Notes: a model not told the origin generated them from the sequence alone. DNA of 64,000 bases from Pseudomonas peli (GCF_900099645.1 NZ_FMTL01000002.1:994334-1058333); one strand, 5' to 3'; positions 20,351 to 34,734 are shown, counted from the stretch's first letter. A program made the numbers and translations.

Positions 20351-20713
20351 ATGCATGCACGTAGCCAGATTCGACTAACATTCAATCAGGATCGCCCCGC
20401 AGAGCATGAGGACGATTCCTTCGGCTTAGCCGTTCAGGAATCCAAGCCCGCCCTGCAGGCGCCTCCTATGTACAAAGTGATTTTGTTTAACGACGACTAC
20501 ACGCCCATGGATTTCGTGGTCGAGATTCTCGAGGTGTTTTTCAACCTGAATCGAGAGATGGCGACCAAAATCATGCTGACCGTCCATACAGAGGGGCGGG
20601 CAGTGTGTGGAGTGTTTACCCGCGATATTGCTGAAACCAAAGCGACACAGGTGAATCAATATGCGAGAGAGAGCCAGCATCCGCTACTCTGTGAAATAGA
20701 GAAGGACGGTTAA
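20351..20713 (+). CDS. clpS: ClpAP adaptor protein ClpS
   Basis: 120 aa. ClpS binds the N-domain of ClpA and delivers N-degron substrates, i.e. the proteins tagged by Ate and Aat, both encoded 3-4 kb downstream. The core is complete: [20 protein letters not shown], the N-degron pocket residues in [27 protein letters not shown] and the C-terminal [12 protein letters not shown]. The start [11 protein letters not shown] is chosen by similarity; an ATG five codons upstream is possible. 29 bp upstream of clpA, so one transcript is likely. Confidence 0.95.
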   Translation: MHARSQIRLTFNQDRPAEHEDDSFGLAVQESKPALQAPPMYKVILFNDDYTPMDFVVEILEVFFNLNREMATKIMLTVHTEGRAVCGVFTRDIAETKATQVNQYARESQHPLLCEIEKDG

Positions 20714-20742
20714 CGCCGGCCACTTGGGCATGAGGTGAAGCT

Positions 20743-23013
20743 ATGTTAAATCGAGAGCTCGAAGTCACCCTCAATCTGGCTTTCAAGGAGGCTCGTACCA
20801 AGCGTCATGAATTTATGACGGTTGAGCACTTGCTGCTGGCCCTCCTGGATAACGAGGCCGCTGCCAGCGTGCTGCGCGCGTGTGGGGCCAACCTGGACAA
20901 GTTGCGGCATGATCTGCAGGAATTTATCGACTCCACCACGCCGCTAATCCCACAACACGACGAAGAGCGCGAAACGCAGCCTACGCTGGGTTTCCAGCGC
21001 GTTCTGCAGCGCGCGGTGTTCCACGTGCAGAGTTCCGGCAAGCGTGAAGTGACCGGTGCCAACGTACTGGTAGCAATCTTCAGCGAGCAGGAAAGTCAGG
21101 CGGTATTTTTACTTAAGCAGCAGAGCGTCGCGCGTATCGATGTGGTCAACTTTATTGCCCACGGCATCTCCAAGGTACCGGGCCATGGTGGCCATTCGGA
21201 AACCGAACAGGAAATGCAGGACGACGAGGGCGGCGAGTCCTCCAGCTCGAGCAATCCGCTGGATGCTTATGCCAGTAACCTGAACGAACTCGCTCGCCAG
21301 GGCCGCATTGATCCGCTTGTCGGTCGCGAGTCAGAAGTCGAACGTGTGGCGCAGATTCTAGCGCGTCGGCGTAAGAACAATCCGCTATTGGTGGGTGAGG
21401 CTGGCGTGGGTAAAACTGCCATCGCCGAAGGCCTGGCCAAGCGCATCGTCGATAATCAGGTACCTGATCTACTTGCAGACAGCGTGGTCTACTCGCTGGA
21501 CCTTGGTGCTCTGCTGGCCGGCACCAAGTACCGTGGTGATTTCGAGAAGCGCCTGAAGGCGCTGCTGAATGAGCTGCGCAAGCGTCCACATGCCATTCTG
21601 TTTATTGATGAAATCCACACCATCATTGGTGCGGGCGCTGCATCAGGCGGTGTCATGGATGCCTCCAATCTGCTTAAGCCCATGCTTTCATCGGGTGAGA
21701 TTCGCTGCATCGGTTCCACAACCTTCCAGGAGTTCCGCGGCATCTTCGAGAAAGACCGTGCACTGGCTCGGCGCTTCCAGAAAGTCGATGTGGTTGAGCC
21801 CTCGGTGGAAGACACCATCGGCATCCTGCGTGGTCTGAAAGGTCGCTTCGAGCAGCATCACAGTATCGAGTACAGTGATGAAGCGCTGCGTGCCGCGGCT
21901 GAACTGGCCTCGCGCTATATCAATGACCGGCATATGCCGGACAAGGCGATTGATGTAATTGATGAGGCCGGCGCCTATCAGCGCTTGCAGCCGCTAGATA
22001 AACGCCTGACCCGCATCGATGTGGCGCAGGTCGAAGACATCGTGGCGAAAATTGCCCGTATTCCGCCAAAACACGTCAGCAGCTCGGACAAAGAACTGTT
22101 GCGTAATCTGGAACGCGATCTGAAGCTCACCGTGTTTGGCCAGGATGCGGCGATTGACTCGCTGTCGACGGCGATCAAGTTGTCGCGTGCAGGTCTCAAG
22201 GCACCTGACAAACCGGTGGGCTCCTTCCTGTTTGCCGGCCCTACGGGTGTTGGTAAAACTGAAGCCGCTCGCCAGCTGGCCAAGGCTATGGGCGTTGAGC
22301 TGGTTCGTTTCGACATGTCCGAATACATGGAGCGCCACACCGTGTCGCGCCTGATCGGTGCACCGCCGGGCTATGTCGGCTTTGATCAGGGCGGCCTGTT
22401 AACCGAGGCCATCACCAAAACGCCGCACTGCGTATTGCTGCTCGATGAGATCGAAAAGGCTCACCCGGAAGTCTTTAACCTGCTGTTGCAGGTTATGGAC
22501 CACGGCACCCTGACCGATAACAACGGCCGCAAGGCGGACTTCCGCAACGTGATCGTGATCATGACTACTAACGCCGGTGCTGAAACAGCAGCGCGGGCGT
22601 CCATTGGCTTTACCCATCAGGACCACTCGTCTGATGCCATGGAAGTGATCAAGAAGAGCTTCACGCCGGAGTTCCGTAACCGCCTGGATACCATTATCCA
22701 GTTCGGCCGCCTGAGCCACGAAGTGATCAAAAGCATCGTCGACAAGTTCCTCACCGAACTGCAGGCGCAGCTGGAGGACAAGCGCGTCACGCTGGAGGTC
22801 AGCGATGCAGCGCGTAGCTGGTTGGCAGAAAGCGGTTATGACGTGCAGATGGGCGCTCGGCCGATGGCGCGCCTGATCCAGGACAAGATCAAGCGTCCAC
22901 TGGCGGAAGAGATCCTGTTTGGTGAGCTGGCTGAGCACGGTGGTGTGGTGCATATCGATATTGAAGGTGGTGAGCTGACTTTCGATTTCGAAACCACGGC
23001 AGAAATGGCCTAG
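20743..23013 (+). CDS. clpA: ATP-dependent Clp protease ATP-binding subunit ClpA
   Basis: 756 aa AAA+ unfoldase that feeds ClpP. Double Clp-N repeats (about residues 1-145), an acidic Ser-rich linker ([18 protein letters not shown]), then D1 with Walker [10 protein letters not shown] and Walker [10 protein letters not shown], and D2 with GPTGVGKTE and [10 protein letters not shown]. The ClpP-docking IGF loop appears as [12 protein letters not shown] lies 8 nt upstream of the ATG. Downstream of clpS, with its own terminator. Confidence 0.97.
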   Translation: MLNRELEVTLNLAFKEARTKRHEFMTVEHLLLALLDNEAAASVLRACGANLDKLRHDLQEFIDSTTPLIPQHDEERETQPTLGFQRVLQRAVFHVQSSGKREVTGANVLVAIFSEQESQAVFLLKQQSVARIDVVNFIAHGISKVPGHGGHSETEQEMQDDEGGESSSSSNPLDAYASNLNELARQGRIDPLVGRESEVERVAQILARRRKNNPLLVGEAGVGKTAIAEGLAKRIVDNQVPDLLADSVVYSLDLGALLAGTKYRGDFEKRLKALLNELRKRPHAILFIDEIHTIIGAGAASGGVMDASNLLKPMLSSGEIRCIGSTTFQEFRGIFEKDRALARRFQKVDVVEPSVEDTIGILRGLKGRFEQHHSIEYSDEALRAAAELASRYINDRHMPDKAIDVIDEAGAYQRLQPLDKRLTRIDVAQVEDIVAKIARIPPKHVSSSDKELLRNLERDLKLTVFGQDAAIDSLSTAIKLSRAGLKAPDKPVGSFLFAGPTGVGKTEAARQLAKAMGVELVRFDMSEYMERHTVSRLIGAPPGYVGFDQGGLLTEAITKTPHCVLLLDEIEKAHPEVFNLLLQVMDHGTLTDNNGRKADFRNVIVIMTTNAGAETAARASIGFTHQDHSSDAMEVIKKSFTPEFRNRLDTIIQFGRLSHEVIKSIVDKFLTELQAQLEDKRVTLEVSDAARSWLAESGYDVQMGARPMARLIQDKIKRPLAEEILFGELAEHGGVVHIDIEGGELTFDFETTAEMA

Positions 23014-23034
23014 GCGTAGTTTCCTGCGCGCACA

Positions 23035-23062
23035 AAAACGCCCGGCTTAGCCGGGCGTTTTT
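23035..23062 (+). terminator. Rho-independent terminator of clpA
   Basis: The stem AAACGCCCGGC / GCCGGGCGTTT with a 3-nt loop ends in five T. It starts 22 bp past the clpA stop. Confidence 0.9.
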
Positions 23063-23112
23063 ACTGGAGCTTGGTGTAACAGATGCCAGAAAACTGAGTT
23101 TTCGCTGGCCTG

Positions 23113-23331
23113 TTAACGGGCGCGGTAAGTAATGCGGCCTTTGCTCAAGTCATAAGGCGTAAGTTCAACACGAACTTTGTCGCCAGTCAGAATGCGGATG
23201 TAATTTTTGCGCATCTTTCCGGAGATGTGCGCAGTAACGACGTGCCCATTTTCCAACTCCACACGGAACATGGTGTTGGGCAGGGTGTCGACGACAGTGC
23301 CTTCCATTTCGAAGCTGTCTTCTTTCGACAT
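23113..23331 (-). CDS. infA: Translation initiation factor IF-1
   Basis: 72 aa, the exact family length, S1/OB fold: [20 protein letters not shown] ... [20 protein letters not shown] ... [13 protein letters not shown]-1 occupies the 30S A site with IF-2 and IF-3. The longer upstream frame is not used. Located between clpA and ate/aat, as in many gammaproteobacteria. 100 bp separate it from ate. Confidence 0.97.
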
Positions 23332-23431
23332 GCAGTAAAGCCCTCGGTATCCAATGAATGGCCCGGTGCAACTGGCGCCAGGCAAAAGCGGCGTGCATTG
23401 TGCCCGAAATTTGGGGTTTGCGCCAAGGGCT

Positions 23432-24139
23432 TCAGTTAAGACTGACCCAGCGTTGATTGACGAACAGCTCAATCGGCCGGTATTGGGTCTTGTAACTCAT
23501 CTTGCGGCAGTTCTTGATCCAGTAGCCCAGATAGACCGCATGCAGTCCCAAACGCGCCGCTTCGGCAATTTGCCAGAGGATGGCAAAGCGCCCGAGGCTG
23601 CGTCGTTCCTCGCCTGGCTCGTAAAAGGTATAAACCGCCGACAACCCATTGGGCAGTACATCGGTTACGGCAATTGCCAGTAGGCGGTTGTCATGGCGGA
23701 ATTCATAGAAACGCGAAAAAGCCAGATCGCGCACCAGAAAGGTCGAAAATTGTTCGCGGTTGGGCGGGTACATATCGCCATCGGCGTGCCGCTGCTCAAT
23801 GTAGCGCACGTACAGCGCGTAATACTCTTCGGTAAATGCCGGGCGCACCAGGCGAACCTGAATGTCCTGATTGCGCTTAAAAATGCGCCGTTGCTGGCGA
23901 TTCGGGCTGAACTGCGCGGCAGGGATGCGCGCTGGAACGCAGGCGGTGCAGCGTTGGCAGTGCGGGCGATAGAGGTGGTCGCCGCTGCGACGAAAGCCCA
24001 TTTCCGAAAGCTCAGCATAAACATCCGCATCCATGGGCTGGCTGGGGTCGAGGAACAGGGTTGTCGCCTGCTCATCGGGCAGATAGCTGCAGGGGTGCGG
24101 TTGAGTGGCATAAAACTTCAGGCGGGCCAGCTCAGTCAT
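23432..24139 (-). CDS. ate: Aspartate/glutamate leucyltransferase (bacterial Ate/Bpt)
   Basis: 235 aa. It transfers leucine from Leu-tRNA to N-terminal Asp or Glu, making N-degrons for ClpS. Features: the cysteine cluster [10 protein letters not shown] and [17 protein letters not shown] in the N-terminal domain, and the C-terminal GNAT-like domain with [19 protein letters not shown] and [19 protein letters not shown]. The start [12 protein letters not shown] is chosen on conservation; GAGAG lies about 10 nt upstream. It follows aat by 55 bp. Confidence 0.95.
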
Positions 24140-24194
24140 GATCGACTCTCGGGATCGGTCTTGAATTAAGTGTAAGCCAGGCTGGCAAACTCGC

Positions 24195-24875
24195 CTAGGC
24201 GCCCCAGTCGGCCTGGCTGGATTGATCAAGATGGTCGCTCAGGTAGCCGGCAAACTCGGCACGGGAAATCGTCTGAGCGCCGAGGCTGAGCAGATGCTCG
24301 GTTGGCATCTGGCAGTCAATCAACACAAAACCCCAGTTCTTCAAGTGTTCAACCAGAGTAACGAAGCCCACTTTGGAGGCGTTGTCCGCGCGACTGAACA
24401 TCGACTCGCCAAAGAACAGCTGGCCCATAGCCAGGCCATAGAGCCCGCCAACCAGCTCGTTATCGCGCCAGACCTCAACCGAATGAGCGATACCGCGCCT
24501 GTGCAGTTCCAGGTAGGCGTCCTGCATAGGGCTGGTGATCCAAGTTTCAGTCGCATAGCTGCGCGGTGCGGCGCAAGCGCGGATGACGGCGGCGAAAGCC
24601 TGATCGAAGGTCACCCGATAACGGCCCTGACGCAGCACCTTGGCGAGACTGCGCGAGACATGCAGTTTGTCAGGCAGCAGCACGGTGCGCGGGTCGGGCG
24701 ACCACCAGAGAATCGGTTGGCCATCCTGAAACCAAGGGAAGCAACCGTGGCGATAAGCCTGGATCAAACGCGCGGGGCGCAGATCGCCACCCGCCGCCAA
24801 CAGCCCGTTGGGCTCGCGCAGGGCTTTATTGAGGGGCGGGAAATCCAGTGAGTCGCGTTGCAGCCACGTCAGCAT
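24195..24875 (-). CDS. aat: Leucyl/phenylalanyl-tRNA--protein transferase
   Basis: 226 aa. It adds Leu or Phe to N-terminal Lys/Arg, the second N-degron branch read by ClpS. Family hallmarks: [21 protein letters not shown] at the start, [22 protein letters not shown], the catalytic GNAT-like segment [19 protein letters not shown] and the C-terminal [15 protein letters not shown]. The aat-ate order with clpSA close by keeps the whole leucine N-degron pathway in about 5 kb. Confidence 0.95.
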   Translation of the reverse strand: MLTWLQRDSLDFPPLNKALREPNGLLAAGGDLRPARLIQAYRHGCFPWFQDGQPILWWSPDPRTVLLPDKLHVSRSLAKVLRQGRYRVTFDQAFAAVIRACAAPRSYATETWITSPMQDAYLELHRRGIAHSVEVWRDNELVGGLYGLAMGQLFFGESMFSRADNASKVGFVTLVEHLKNWGFVLIDCQMPTEHLLSLGAQTISRAEFAGYLSDHLDQSSQADWGA

Positions 24876-24935
24876 GTGCAGGGCCGAAATTGGACAGAGG
24901 AGGGCAGGGCGGAGTGTGCGTCTGCCCTGAGTGGA

Positions 24936-25895
<960 letters not shown>

Positions 25896-26116
25896 TCATA
25901 AGCCTTTGTCACAAAAGAGAATGCATGCTCCAATTGAGCCGCACGGAAGATATTGGCGGATATGCTACACCGAAGCGGGCGAAGAGCGGGAGTCAACCGC
26001 CGTAGCTGTTTATGCATACAGCTCGCTCTGGTATGGTGCGGTTAAACCCGTACAATCGCTGCATATTTTGCCGTTAACCAATTATTCGGCGCCTCTGGCG
26101 CAGGAACAGATGCGTT

Positions 26117-28519
26117 TTGAAGAAATCTAGCCCAACCGCACAAGCCCCTCTCTGGCGTCAGCAGCTGCCTTATCGACTCAAAGAAGGCGCGCTGATTGGC
26201 CTGGGCGCACTTTGCCTTTATCTCTGGATGGCTCTGCTGACGTACGATGCGGCTGACCCGGGCTGGACGCACACCAGCAATGTTGAGCAGGTACAGAACG
26301 CCGCCGGCCGCGCCGGTGCATGGTTTGCCGACATTCTGTTTATGGCCTTGGGTTATTTCGCCTATTTATTCCCGCTGCTGTTAGCAGTAAAAACCCTGCA
26401 GGTGTTCCGCGCCCGCCATCAGCCGTGGCAGTGGAGCGGCTGGCTTTTTTCCTGGCGGCTGATTGGTCTGGTTTTTCTGGTGTTGTCCGGTGCCGCGCTG
26501 GCGTATATCCATTTTCACGCCAGCTCAAGCATGCCGGCCTCCGCAGGTGGAGCGCTGGGTGAAAGCCTCGGAGCGCTGGCGATCAATGCGCTGAATGTGC
26601 AAGGCAGTACGCTGCTGCTGATTGCGCTGTTTCTGTTTGGTCTAACGGTGTTTACCGATCTGTCCTGGTTCAAGGTGATGGACCTGACCGGCAAGATCAC
26701 CCTTGATCTGATCGAGCTGATCCAGAGTCTGGCCAACCGCTGGTGGAGTGCGCGGGTTGAGCGCAAGCAGCTGGTGGCGCAATTGCGTGAAGTCGACGAG
26801 CGCGTCAGTGAAGTCTCCGCGCCAATCGTGCTGGATCGCCGCGAACAGGCCAAGGTCAAAGAGCGCCTGATTGAGCGCGAAGAGTCGCTGAATAAGCACA
26901 TGAGTGAACGGGTCAACCGCCCAGCACCGGTGATCACGCCGCCGGCCGCGCCGAAAGCGCCTGAGCCGAGCAAACGCGTGCTGAAAGAGAAGCAGGTTAA
27001 CCTGTTTGAAGACAGCGCTCTGGCCGGCAGCCTGCCGCCGATTTCGATCCTCGATGTGGCAGAGAAAGTTCAGAAGAAATACTCACCCGAATACCTGGAA
27101 GCCATGTCGCGCCTGCTTGAGATCAAGCTCAAGGAGTTTGGCGTCGAGGTTATCGTCGAGTCGGTTCATCCGGGCCCGGTGATTACCCGTTTCGAGATTC
27201 AGCCCGCAGCTGGGGTCAAGGTCAGCCGTATTTCTGGCCTGGCCAAGGACCTGGCGCGTTCGATGGCGATTATCAGCGTACGCGTGGTGGAAGTAATTCC
27301 GGGCAAAACCACCGTCGGTATCGAGATTCCCAACGAAGACCGGCAGATCGTGCGCTTCTCCGAAGTGCTGTCATCGCCCGAGTACGATGAGGCCAAGTCG
27401 CCGGTTACTCTGGCTCTGGGCCACGATATCGGCGGTAAGCCGGTGATCACCGATCTGGCGAAGATGCCCCATCTGTTGGTGGCCGGTACCACCGGCTCGG
27501 GTAAGTCGGTCGGGGTTAACGCAATGATCCTGTCGATTCTGTTCAAGTCCACGCCGGAAGAGGCGCGCTTGATCATGATCGACCCGAAAATGCTCGAACT
27601 GTCGATCTACGAAGGCATTCCTCACCTGCTGTGCCCGGTCGTGACCGACATGAAGGAAGCAGCAAACGCCCTACGCTGGTCGGTGGCCGAGATGGAGCGT
27701 CGCTACAAGCTGATGTCGAAGATGGGCGTGCGCAACCTGGCCGGCTTTAACCGCAAGGTCAAAGACGCCGAAGAGGCGGGCGAGCCGCTTAGCGATCCGC
27801 TGTACAAGCGCGAAAGCATGCACGACGAAGCGCCGCTGCTGAAAACCCTGCCGACCATCGTGGTGGTGGTCGACGAGTTCGCCGACATGATGATGATCGT
27901 CGGCAAGAAGGTTGAAGAGCTGATCGCCCGTATCGCGCAGAAAGCCCGTGCCGCGGGGATTCACCTGATTCTCGCGACCCAGCGCCCCTCGGTGGATGTG
28001 ATCACCGGTCTGATCAAGGCCAACATCCCGACCCGTATGGCGTTCCAGGTATCGAGCAAGATCGACTCGCGCACCATCCTCGACCAAGGCGGCGCCGAAC
28101 AGCTACTGGGCCACGGTGACATGCTCTATATGCCGCCGGGCACCGGCTTACCGATTCGCGTGCACGGCGCTTTCGTCTCCGACGAGGAAGTACACCGCGT
28201 GGTTGAGGCTTGGAAGCAGCGCGGCACGCCTGACTATATCGATGACATCCTGGCCGGCGCTGAAGAGTCCGGTAGCGGCTTTGAGGGTGGCAGCGGCGAA
28301 GGCAGTGAAGGCAGCGAGTCCGATCCGCTTTACGACGAAGCAGTCAATTTCGTTTTGGAAAGCCGCCGCGCCTCTATTTCTGCGGTGCAGCGCAAGCTGA
28401 AGATCGGCTACAACCGAGCCGCACGGATGATCGAGGCCATGGAAATGGCCGGCGTCGTCACCTCAATGAACACCAATGGCTCTCGCGAGGTCATAGCACC
28501 AAGCCCCGTTCGCGATTAA
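26117..28519 (+). CDS. ftsK: DNA translocase FtsK
   Basis: 800 aa, starting at TTG ([16 protein letters not shown]). AGGA lies about 12 nt upstream, and the first in-frame ATG would remove the first membrane helix. Four N-terminal transmembrane helices (to about residue 185) anchor it at the septum; a Pro/Glu-rich linker follows (to about 295), then alpha/beta RecA-type motor domains with Walker [13 protein letters not shown] and Walker [14 protein letters not shown], and a gamma winged-helix ([21 protein letters not shown] to the end). It pumps DNA towards dif and activates XerCD. The linker is short compared with E. coli FtsK (1329 aa), as usual in pseudomonads. Confidence 0.95.
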   Translation: MKKSSPTAQAPLWRQQLPYRLKEGALIGLGALCLYLWMALLTYDAADPGWTHTSNVEQVQNAAGRAGAWFADILFMALGYFAYLFPLLLAVKTLQVFRARHQPWQWSGWLFSWRLIGLVFLVLSGAALAYIHFHASSSMPASAGGALGESLGALAINALNVQGSTLLLIALFLFGLTVFTDLSWFKVMDLTGKITLDLIELIQSLANRWWSARVERKQLVAQLREVDERVSEVSAPIVLDRREQAKVKERLIEREESLNKHMSERVNRPAPVITPPAAPKAPEPSKRVLKEKQVNLFEDSALAGSLPPISILDVAEKVQKKYSPEYLEAMSRLLEIKLKEFGVEVIVESVHPGPVITRFEIQPAAGVKVSRISGLAKDLARSMAIISVRVVEVIPGKTTVGIEIPNEDRQIVRFSEVLSSPEYDEAKSPVTLALGHDIGGKPVITDLAKMPHLLVAGTTGSGKSVGVNAMILSILFKSTPEEARLIMIDPKMLELSIYEGIPHLLCPVVTDMKEAANALRWSVAEMERRYKLMSKMGVRNLAGFNRKVKDAEEAGEPLSDPLYKRESMHDEAPLLKTLPTIVVVVDEFADMMMIVGKKVEELIARIAQKARAAGIHLILATQRPSVDVITGLIKANIPTRMAFQVSSKIDSRTILDQGGAEQLLGHGDMLYMPPGTGLPIRVHGAFVSDEEVHRVVEAWKQRGTPDYIDDILAGAEESGSGFEGGSGEGSEGSESDPLYDEAVNFVLESRRASISAVQRKLKIGYNRAARMIEAMEMAGVVTSMNTNGSREVIAPSPVRD

Positions 28520-28547
28520 CGCCTAGCCCGATCTGATAAGGAGTCCC

Positions 28548-29174
28548 ATGCGCCTGATTCGCATGTTGTTGCTGACCGTACTGAGTTTTACCAACGTTGC
28601 CGCCATGGCCGACGATGAAGTTGCCGTGCAGCGTTTGACCGAGCTGCTTAACCAGGCGCAGACCATCAACGCACGCTTTTCCCAGCTGACCCTAGACGGC
28701 AGTGGTACCCAGCTGCAGGAAACTGCTGGCCAGCTCGCGCTGAAACGTCCGGGTCTGTTCCGCTGGCACACCGATGCGCCGATGGAGCAGCTGCTGGTTT
28801 CCAACGGCGAGAAGGTCTGGCTGTATGACCCGGATCTGCAACAGGTGACCATTCAAACCCTCGATCAGCGCCTGACCCACACCCCGGCGCTGCTGCTGTC
28901 CGGCGATGTGTCGAAGATCCGTGAGAACTTCGAGATCAGCCACAAAGAGGGTGGCAACGTGGTCGACTTTATTCTCAAGCCAAAATCCAAGGACACTCTG
29001 TTCGACAGCCTGCGTCTGTCGTTCCGCAACAAGGTGCTCAACGACATGCAACTGATCGACAGCATCGGCCAGCGCACCAACATTCTTTTCCTCAACGTGA
29101 AAATGAATGAGCCACAGAACGATGCGCAGTTCACTTTCGAGATTCCGGCCGGCGCGGACGTGATTCAAGAGTAG
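28548..29174 (+). CDS. lolA: Outer-membrane lipoprotein carrier protein LolA
   Basis: 208 aa periplasmic chaperone taking lipoproteins from LolCDE to LolB. A Sec signal peptide ends near residue 20 (NVAAMADDE). Conserved LolA features: [34 protein letters not shown], where the R in FRW closes the hydrophobic cavity, and [20 protein letters not shown] lies 6 nt upstream of ATG. 28 bp after ftsK and 32 bp before rarA: probably one transcript. Confidence 0.95.
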   Translation: MRLIRMLLLTVLSFTNVAAMADDEVAVQRLTELLNQAQTINARFSQLTLDGSGTQLQETAGQLALKRPGLFRWHTDAPMEQLLVSNGEKVWLYDPDLQQVTIQTLDQRLTHTPALLLSGDVSKIRENFEISHKEGGNVVDFILKPKSKDTLFDSLRLSFRNKVLNDMQLIDSIGQRTNILFLNVKMNEPQNDAQFTFEIPAGADVIQE

Positions 29175-29206
29175 AAAGCTCAAAGCAGAGGCGTTAAACC
29201 GCAGTC

Positions 29207-30532
29207 ATGGATCTGTTTCGCAAGGCTTCCGTTGCTCAACCCCTGGCTGCCCGTTTGCGTGCAGCCAGCCTGGATGAGTACGTCGGTCAGGAGCACTTGC
29301 TGGCCCGCGGCAAACCCTTGCGTGAAGCGCTGGAGCAGGGTGCGCTGCACTCGATGATCTTCTGGGGCCCGCCGGGCGTCGGCAAGACCACCCTGGCGCG
29401 GCTGCTGGCGCAGGTTTCCGATGCGCATTTCGAGACGATTTCTGCGGTGCTTTCCGGGGTTAAGGAGATTCGTCAGGCAGTGGAAGTCGCGCAGCAGCAT
29501 GCCGCGCAATATGGCCGTCAGACCATCCTGTTTGTCGATGAAGTGCACCGCTTCAACAAGTCGCAGCAGGATGCCTTCCTGCCTTACGTGGAAGACGGCA
29601 CGCTGATCTTTATCGGCGCCACCACGGAAAACCCGTCATTCGAGTTGAACAACGCCTTGCTCTCACGCGCCCGCATGTACGTACTGAAAAGCCTGGATGA
29701 AAGCGCGCTGCGCAAACTGGTCGATCGCGCCTTGAGCGACCCAAAGGGCCTGGGCGAGCGCAAACTTAGCCTTCCAGAAGAAAGCTTCCAGATTCTCCAA
29801 GCCGCCGCCGATGGTGATGGCCGGCGCTTGCTCAATTTTCTGGAAAACGCTGCGGATCTGGCCGAAGACGGCAGCGAGATCAGCAGCGAGTTGCTGCTCA
29901 ATCTGCTTGGCGATACCCGTCGGCGCTTCGACAAGGGCGGCGAAGCCTTCTACGACCAGATATCGGCGCTGCACAAATCCGTGCGTGGCTCCAACCCCGA
30001 CGGCGCGCTGTACTGGTTTGCGCGCATGCTCGATGGAGGCTGTGATCCGCTGTATATCGCCCGGCGCGTGGTGCGCATGGCCAGCGAAGACATCGGCAAC
30101 GCCGACCCACGGGCGCTGACCCTGTGCCTAAACGCCTGGGATGTACAAGAGCGCCTGGGCAGTCCCGAGGGCGAGCTGGCAGTGGCTCAGGCGATTGTCT
30201 ACCTCGCCTGCGCGCCGAAAAGCAATGCGGTCTACAACGCCTTCAACGCCGCTAAGCGTGACGCTGCCGAGCATGGCTCGCAAGAAGTCCCGCTGCACCT
30301 GCGCAATGCGCCGACCAAACTTATGAAAGAGTTGGGCTATGGCGACGAATACCGCTACGCCCACGATGAGCCTGATGCCTATGCGGCAGGCGAAGATTAC
30401 TTTCCGGAAACATTCGAGCCACGCGAGTATTACCAGCCAGTGCCACGTGGCCTGGAGTTGAAAATTCGCGACAAGCTGCAGCACCTGAAAAACCAGGACC
30501 GCAACAGCCCTCGGCAGCGGAGAAAACCATGA
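29207..30532 (+). CDS. rarA: Replication-associated recombination protein RarA (MgsA)
   Basis: 441 aa AAA+ ATPase acting at stalled replication forks. It carries [10 protein letters not shown], Walker [10 protein letters not shown] (about residues 53-61), Walker [18 protein letters not shown], sensor 1 [15 protein letters not shown] and the MgsA C-terminal tetramerisation region ([22 protein letters not shown], abridged). It overlaps crcB by the ATGA at 30529. The lolA-rarA-crcB-serS order is the standard gammaproteobacterial one. Confidence 0.95.
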   Translation: MDLFRKASVAQPLAARLRAASLDEYVGQEHLLARGKPLREALEQGALHSMIFWGPPGVGKTTLARLLAQVSDAHFETISAVLSGVKEIRQAVEVAQQHAAQYGRQTILFVDEVHRFNKSQQDAFLPYVEDGTLIFIGATTENPSFELNNALLSRARMYVLKSLDESALRKLVDRALSDPKGLGERKLSLPEESFQILQAAADGDGRRLLNFLENAADLAEDGSEISSELLLNLLGDTRRRFDKGGEAFYDQISALHKSVRGSNPDGALYWFARMLDGGCDPLYIARRVVRMASEDIGNADPRALTLCLNAWDVQERLGSPEGELAVAQAIVYLACAPKSNAVYNAFNAAKRDAAEHGSQEVPLHLRNAPTKLMKELGYGDEYRYAHDEPDAYAAGEDYFPETFEPREYYQPVPRGLELKIRDKLQHLKNQDRNSPRQRRKP

Positions 30533-30909
30533 TCGGTGTAGTGGTTGCCGTAGCCTTGGGCGGTATGTTCGGCACGCTGTTGCGCTTCGCCACGGCCAAC
30601 TGGGTCAGCGCAAACTGGCCGCAGCACTTCTACGGTGCGACCTTGGCGGTGAATATTCTTGGTTGCCTGCTGATCGGCTACCTATATGGCCTGTTCCTGC
30701 TGCGCCCTGAGCTGCCGCTGGAGTTGCGCGCGGGGCTGATTGTTGGCTTTCTTGGCGGCCTGACCACCTTTTCATCTTTTTCCCTCGACACCGTACGGCT
30801 GCTGGAGAGCGGCCAGCTGCCGCTGGCCCTGGGCTATGCGTCAGTCAGCGTGTTGGGTAGCCTGCTAGCGACCTGGGCGGGACTTAGCTTGGCGCGCCTG
30901 TGTCAGTAA
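30529..30909 (+). CDS. crcB: Fluoride exporter CrcB (Fluc)
   Basis: 126 aa with four transmembrane helices, a dual-topology small channel that exports F-. The signatures [10 protein letters not shown] near the N-terminus and [15 protein letters not shown] (central Na+ and F- track) are intact. No fluoride riboswitch is seen upstream because the gene starts inside rarA. Followed by serS after 105 bp. Confidence 0.93.
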   Translation: MIGVVVAVALGGMFGTLLRFATANWVSANWPQHFYGATLAVNILGCLLIGYLYGLFLLRPELPLELRAGLIVGFLGGLTTFSSFSLDTVRLLESGQLPLALGYASVSVLGSLLATWAGLSLARLCQ

Positions 30910-31005
30910 CGGCGTTGTCGATTGGCACTTCCCCCCGCTAAAGCCTTAAACTGCGCGGCATTGCGCGTCATGGCCAAAGCCATGCAAACCCTTGTGAAGT
31001 GTTGA

Positions 31006-32295
<1,290 letters not shown>

Positions 32296-32316
32296 TCCGA
32301 ATTTCAGTTACCTGCG

Positions 32317-32346
32317 ACGGGGCGGCCAGTGCCACCCCGTTTTGTT
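32317..32346 (+). terminator. Terminator of serS
   Basis: The imperfect stem ACGGGGCGGC / GCCACCCCGT is followed by TTTGTTT, 22 bp past the serS stop. Confidence 0.7.
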
Positions 32347-32368
32347 TATCCGATCGAGAGCGTGCGTC

Positions 32369-33763
32369 ATGGATTTTCTGCCCCTGTTCCACAAACTGCA
32401 GGATCGCCTGGTACTGGTGGTCGGTGGCGGCGAAGTTGCCGTGCGCAAGGCGCGCTTGCTCAGTGATGCAGGTGCAACCTTGCGTGTGGTTGCGCCGGAG
32501 ATTCGTGATGAATTGCGTGAGATGGCCAGCGCCCGTAACGGCGAGGTGCTGCTGCGCGATTATCAATCGGCTGATCTGCAGGGGGTGGCACTGATCATTG
32601 CCGCCACCGATGACGAGCCGCTGAATGCGCAGATATCCGCCGAGGCGCAGGCCCTGGGCATTCCGGTCAATGTGGTGGATGCGCCCAAGCTGTGCAGCGT
32701 GATTTTCCCCGCCATTGTTGATCGCTCGCCTTTGATTGTGGCGATTACCAGTGGCGGCGATGCTCCTGTATTGGCGCGGCTGATTCGCGCCAAAATCGAG
32801 ACCTGGATTCCCGCGACCTATGGCCAGTTGGCGGGTCTGGCCAAACGTTTTCGTGCCCAGGTCAAAGGGCTCTTCCCCGATGTGCAGCAGCGCCGGGTGT
32901 TCTGGGAGGATGTGTTCCAGGGCCAGGTGGCCGAAAGCGTATTCGCCGGTAAGCTGCAAGAAGGTCAGCGCCTGCTGGAAGAGAAAATTGCTGGCATTGC
33001 CCCGCGCACCTTGGGCGAGGTATATCTGGTTGGCGCAGGGCCGGGTGATCCTGACTTACTGACCTTCCGTGCGCTGCGCCTAATGCAGCAGGCCGATGTT
33101 GTGTTGTATGACCGCCTGGTGGCACCTGCGATTATCGAACTGTGCCGCCGTGATGCCGAGCGCATTTATGTCGGCAAACGGCGTGCCGAGCATGCCGTAC
33201 CGCAAGAGCAGATCAACCAGCGCTTGGTCAATCTGGCCAAAGAAGGTAAGCGGGTGCTACGTCTTAAAGGCGGAGATCCGTTCATCTTTGGCCGCGGTGG
33301 AGAGGAAATTGAAGAGCTGGCCGCCCATGGCATCCCCTTTCAGGTTGTCCCTGGCATTACCGCAGCCTCTGGCTGCGCCGCTTATGCTGGGATTCCGCTG
33401 ACTCACCGAGACCATGCGCAGTCGGTGCGTTTTGTTACCGGCCACCTGAAAGATGGCAGCAGTGATTTACCCTGGAACGAACTCACCGCCAGCAGTCAGA
33501 CTCTGGTGTTTTATATGGGGTTGGTCGGCTTGCCGATCATTTGCCAGCAGTTGATTGCCCATGGCCGCGCCGCTACAACCCCGGCAGCATTGATCCAGCA
33601 GGGCACCACGCAGAACCAGCGGGTGTTTACGGGCACTCTGGCCAATCTGGCGGAGCTGGTGGCAGAGCATGAGGTGCATGCGCCGACGTTGGTCATAGTC
33701 GGCGAAGTGGTGCAGCTGCGGGAGAAACTGGCCTGGTTCGAAGGGGCTCAGGCGAGCGTCTGA
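32369..33763 (+). CDS. cysG: Siroheme synthase (uroporphyrinogen-III methyltransferase / precorrin-2 dehydrogenase / sirohydrochlorin ferrochelatase)
   Basis: 464 aa fusion. The N-terminal dehydrogenase/ferrochelatase half ([20 protein letters not shown], then [13 protein letters not shown]) covers about residues 1-205. The C-terminal SUMT half carries [32 protein letters not shown] and [20 protein letters not shown]. It makes siroheme for sulfite and nitrite reductases. The start [11 protein letters not shown] has GAGAG 10 nt upstream. Its 3' end overlaps the convergent TrpD2-like gene by 16 bp. Sulfur context: tus genes follow. Confidence 0.95.
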   Translation: MDFLPLFHKLQDRLVLVVGGGEVAVRKARLLSDAGATLRVVAPEIRDELREMASARNGEVLLRDYQSADLQGVALIIAATDDEPLNAQISAEAQALGIPVNVVDAPKLCSVIFPAIVDRSPLIVAITSGGDAPVLARLIRAKIETWIPATYGQLAGLAKRFRAQVKGLFPDVQQRRVFWEDVFQGQVAESVFAGKLQEGQRLLEEKIAGIAPRTLGEVYLVGAGPGDPDLLTFRALRLMQQADVVLYDRLVAPAIIELCRRDAERIYVGKRRAEHAVPQEQINQRLVNLAKEGKRVLRLKGGDPFIFGRGGEEIEELAAHGIPFQVVPGITAASGCAAYAGIPLTHRDHAQSVRFVTGHLKDGSSDLPWNELTASSQTLVFYMGLVGLPIICQQLIAHGRAATTPAALIQQGTTQNQRVFTGTLANLAELVAEHEVHAPTLVIVGEVVQLREKLAWFEGAQASV

Positions 33764-34734
33764 TTGCGCGCCGCCCACATCTGGGCGGCACGCTCCAGGG
33801 CTTGTTCACGCGGTTCGCCGAGGGCGCGCAAGGCCAGAGCCATGGTGCTGATGACGGCAAGCTGGCCGTAATCATCGGCCACCTCACCACGCCAGAACGC
33901 GGACAGGTGAGCGGGCTGCAATGATTCGGGTTTGACGTGGCGCTGCGGCGACAGTGCCGGCCATTCTTCATCCCAGTTGGTGCTGTTAGCCGTGCCATAT
34001 AGGTGGCTGGTGGCGTCTGGGTTGATCTCGATTTCGCCGCCTTCGCCCTTGATCACCACAGCGCTATCGCCGAGCAACTGGCTGGCTTCGCGGTGCACCG
34101 CCTGATAACCCGGATGAAAGATGCTCTGCAGGCCGCAACGCGCGCCCAGCGGGTTGAGAATGCGCGCCAGGGAATGAATCGGTGAGCGCAGGCCGAGGAT
34201 ATTGCGCAGGTCGATCATCCGTTGCAGTTGCGGCACCCAGTCGCCCAGCGGGATAAACGCCAGCTGTTGTTGCGCCAATGCCTGCTCGACGCTCTCCCAG
34301 TTGCGGCACAGCGGGATGTGCAGGGTTTCGAGCAGCTGTTCGCTGTACATCCGCCCGGCAGTGTGTGGGCCGCCACCATGCAGCAGGATGCGAATACCGC
34401 TATTGGCCAGTGCTTTGGCGGCTAGCAGGAACCAAGGCAGGTGGCGCTTCTTCCCGGCATAGCTCGGCCAATCCAGGTCCACCTGAATCGCTGGCGCCTG
34501 CAGGCGCGCGCGCACGGCTTCGGCAAAGCCGGCCATTTCCTCGGCGCTTTCTTCCTTGTGCCGCAACAGCATCAAAAAGGCACCCAACTGGGTGTCTTCG
34601 ACCTTCCCCTCAAGCAGCATGCCCATGGCGTCTCGGGCTTCCTCGCGAGTCAGGTTACGTGCGCCGCGCTTGCCCTTACCTAGAATGCGTACAAATTGAG
34701 CGAAAGGATGTTCCGGCGGAGTAACAAGGTTCAT
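33748..34734 (-). CDS. TrpD2/YbiB-like glycosyl(phosphoribosyl)transferase-family protein
   Basis: 328 aa. It resembles anthranilate phosphoribosyltransferase (Glycos_trans_3N helices [24 protein letters not shown], then [19 protein letters not shown]). The TrpD active-site GTGGD motif is replaced, as in the YbiB/TrpD2 group, which binds nucleic acids and is often LexA-controlled. So it is probably not a tryptophan enzyme. The start is the ATG overlapping the tusE stop (ATGA), which makes it the last gene of a tusDCBE-ybiB operon. Confidence 0.85.
   Translation of the reverse strand: MNLVTPPEHPFAQFVRILGKGKRGARNLTREEARDAMGMLLEGKVEDTQLGAFLMLLRHKEESAEEMAGFAEAVRARLQAPAIQVDLDWPSYAGKKRHLPWFLLAAKALANSGIRILLHGGGPHTAGRMYSEQLLETLHIPLCRNWESVEQALAQQQLAFIPLGDWVPQLQRMIDLRNILGLRSPIHSLARILNPLGARCGLQSIFHPGYQAVHREASQLLGDSAVVIKGEGGEIEINPDATSHLYGTANSTNWDEEWPALSPQRHVKPESLQPAHLSAFWRGEVADDYGQLAVISTMALALRALGEPREQALERAAQMWAARNQTLA

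Noticed and set aside
24902..24909. GGGCAGGG, a match to the KOPS consensus near ftsK
   Set aside because: A single 8-mer is expected by chance in GC-rich DNA; significance would need strand-bias statistics over the whole chromosome.
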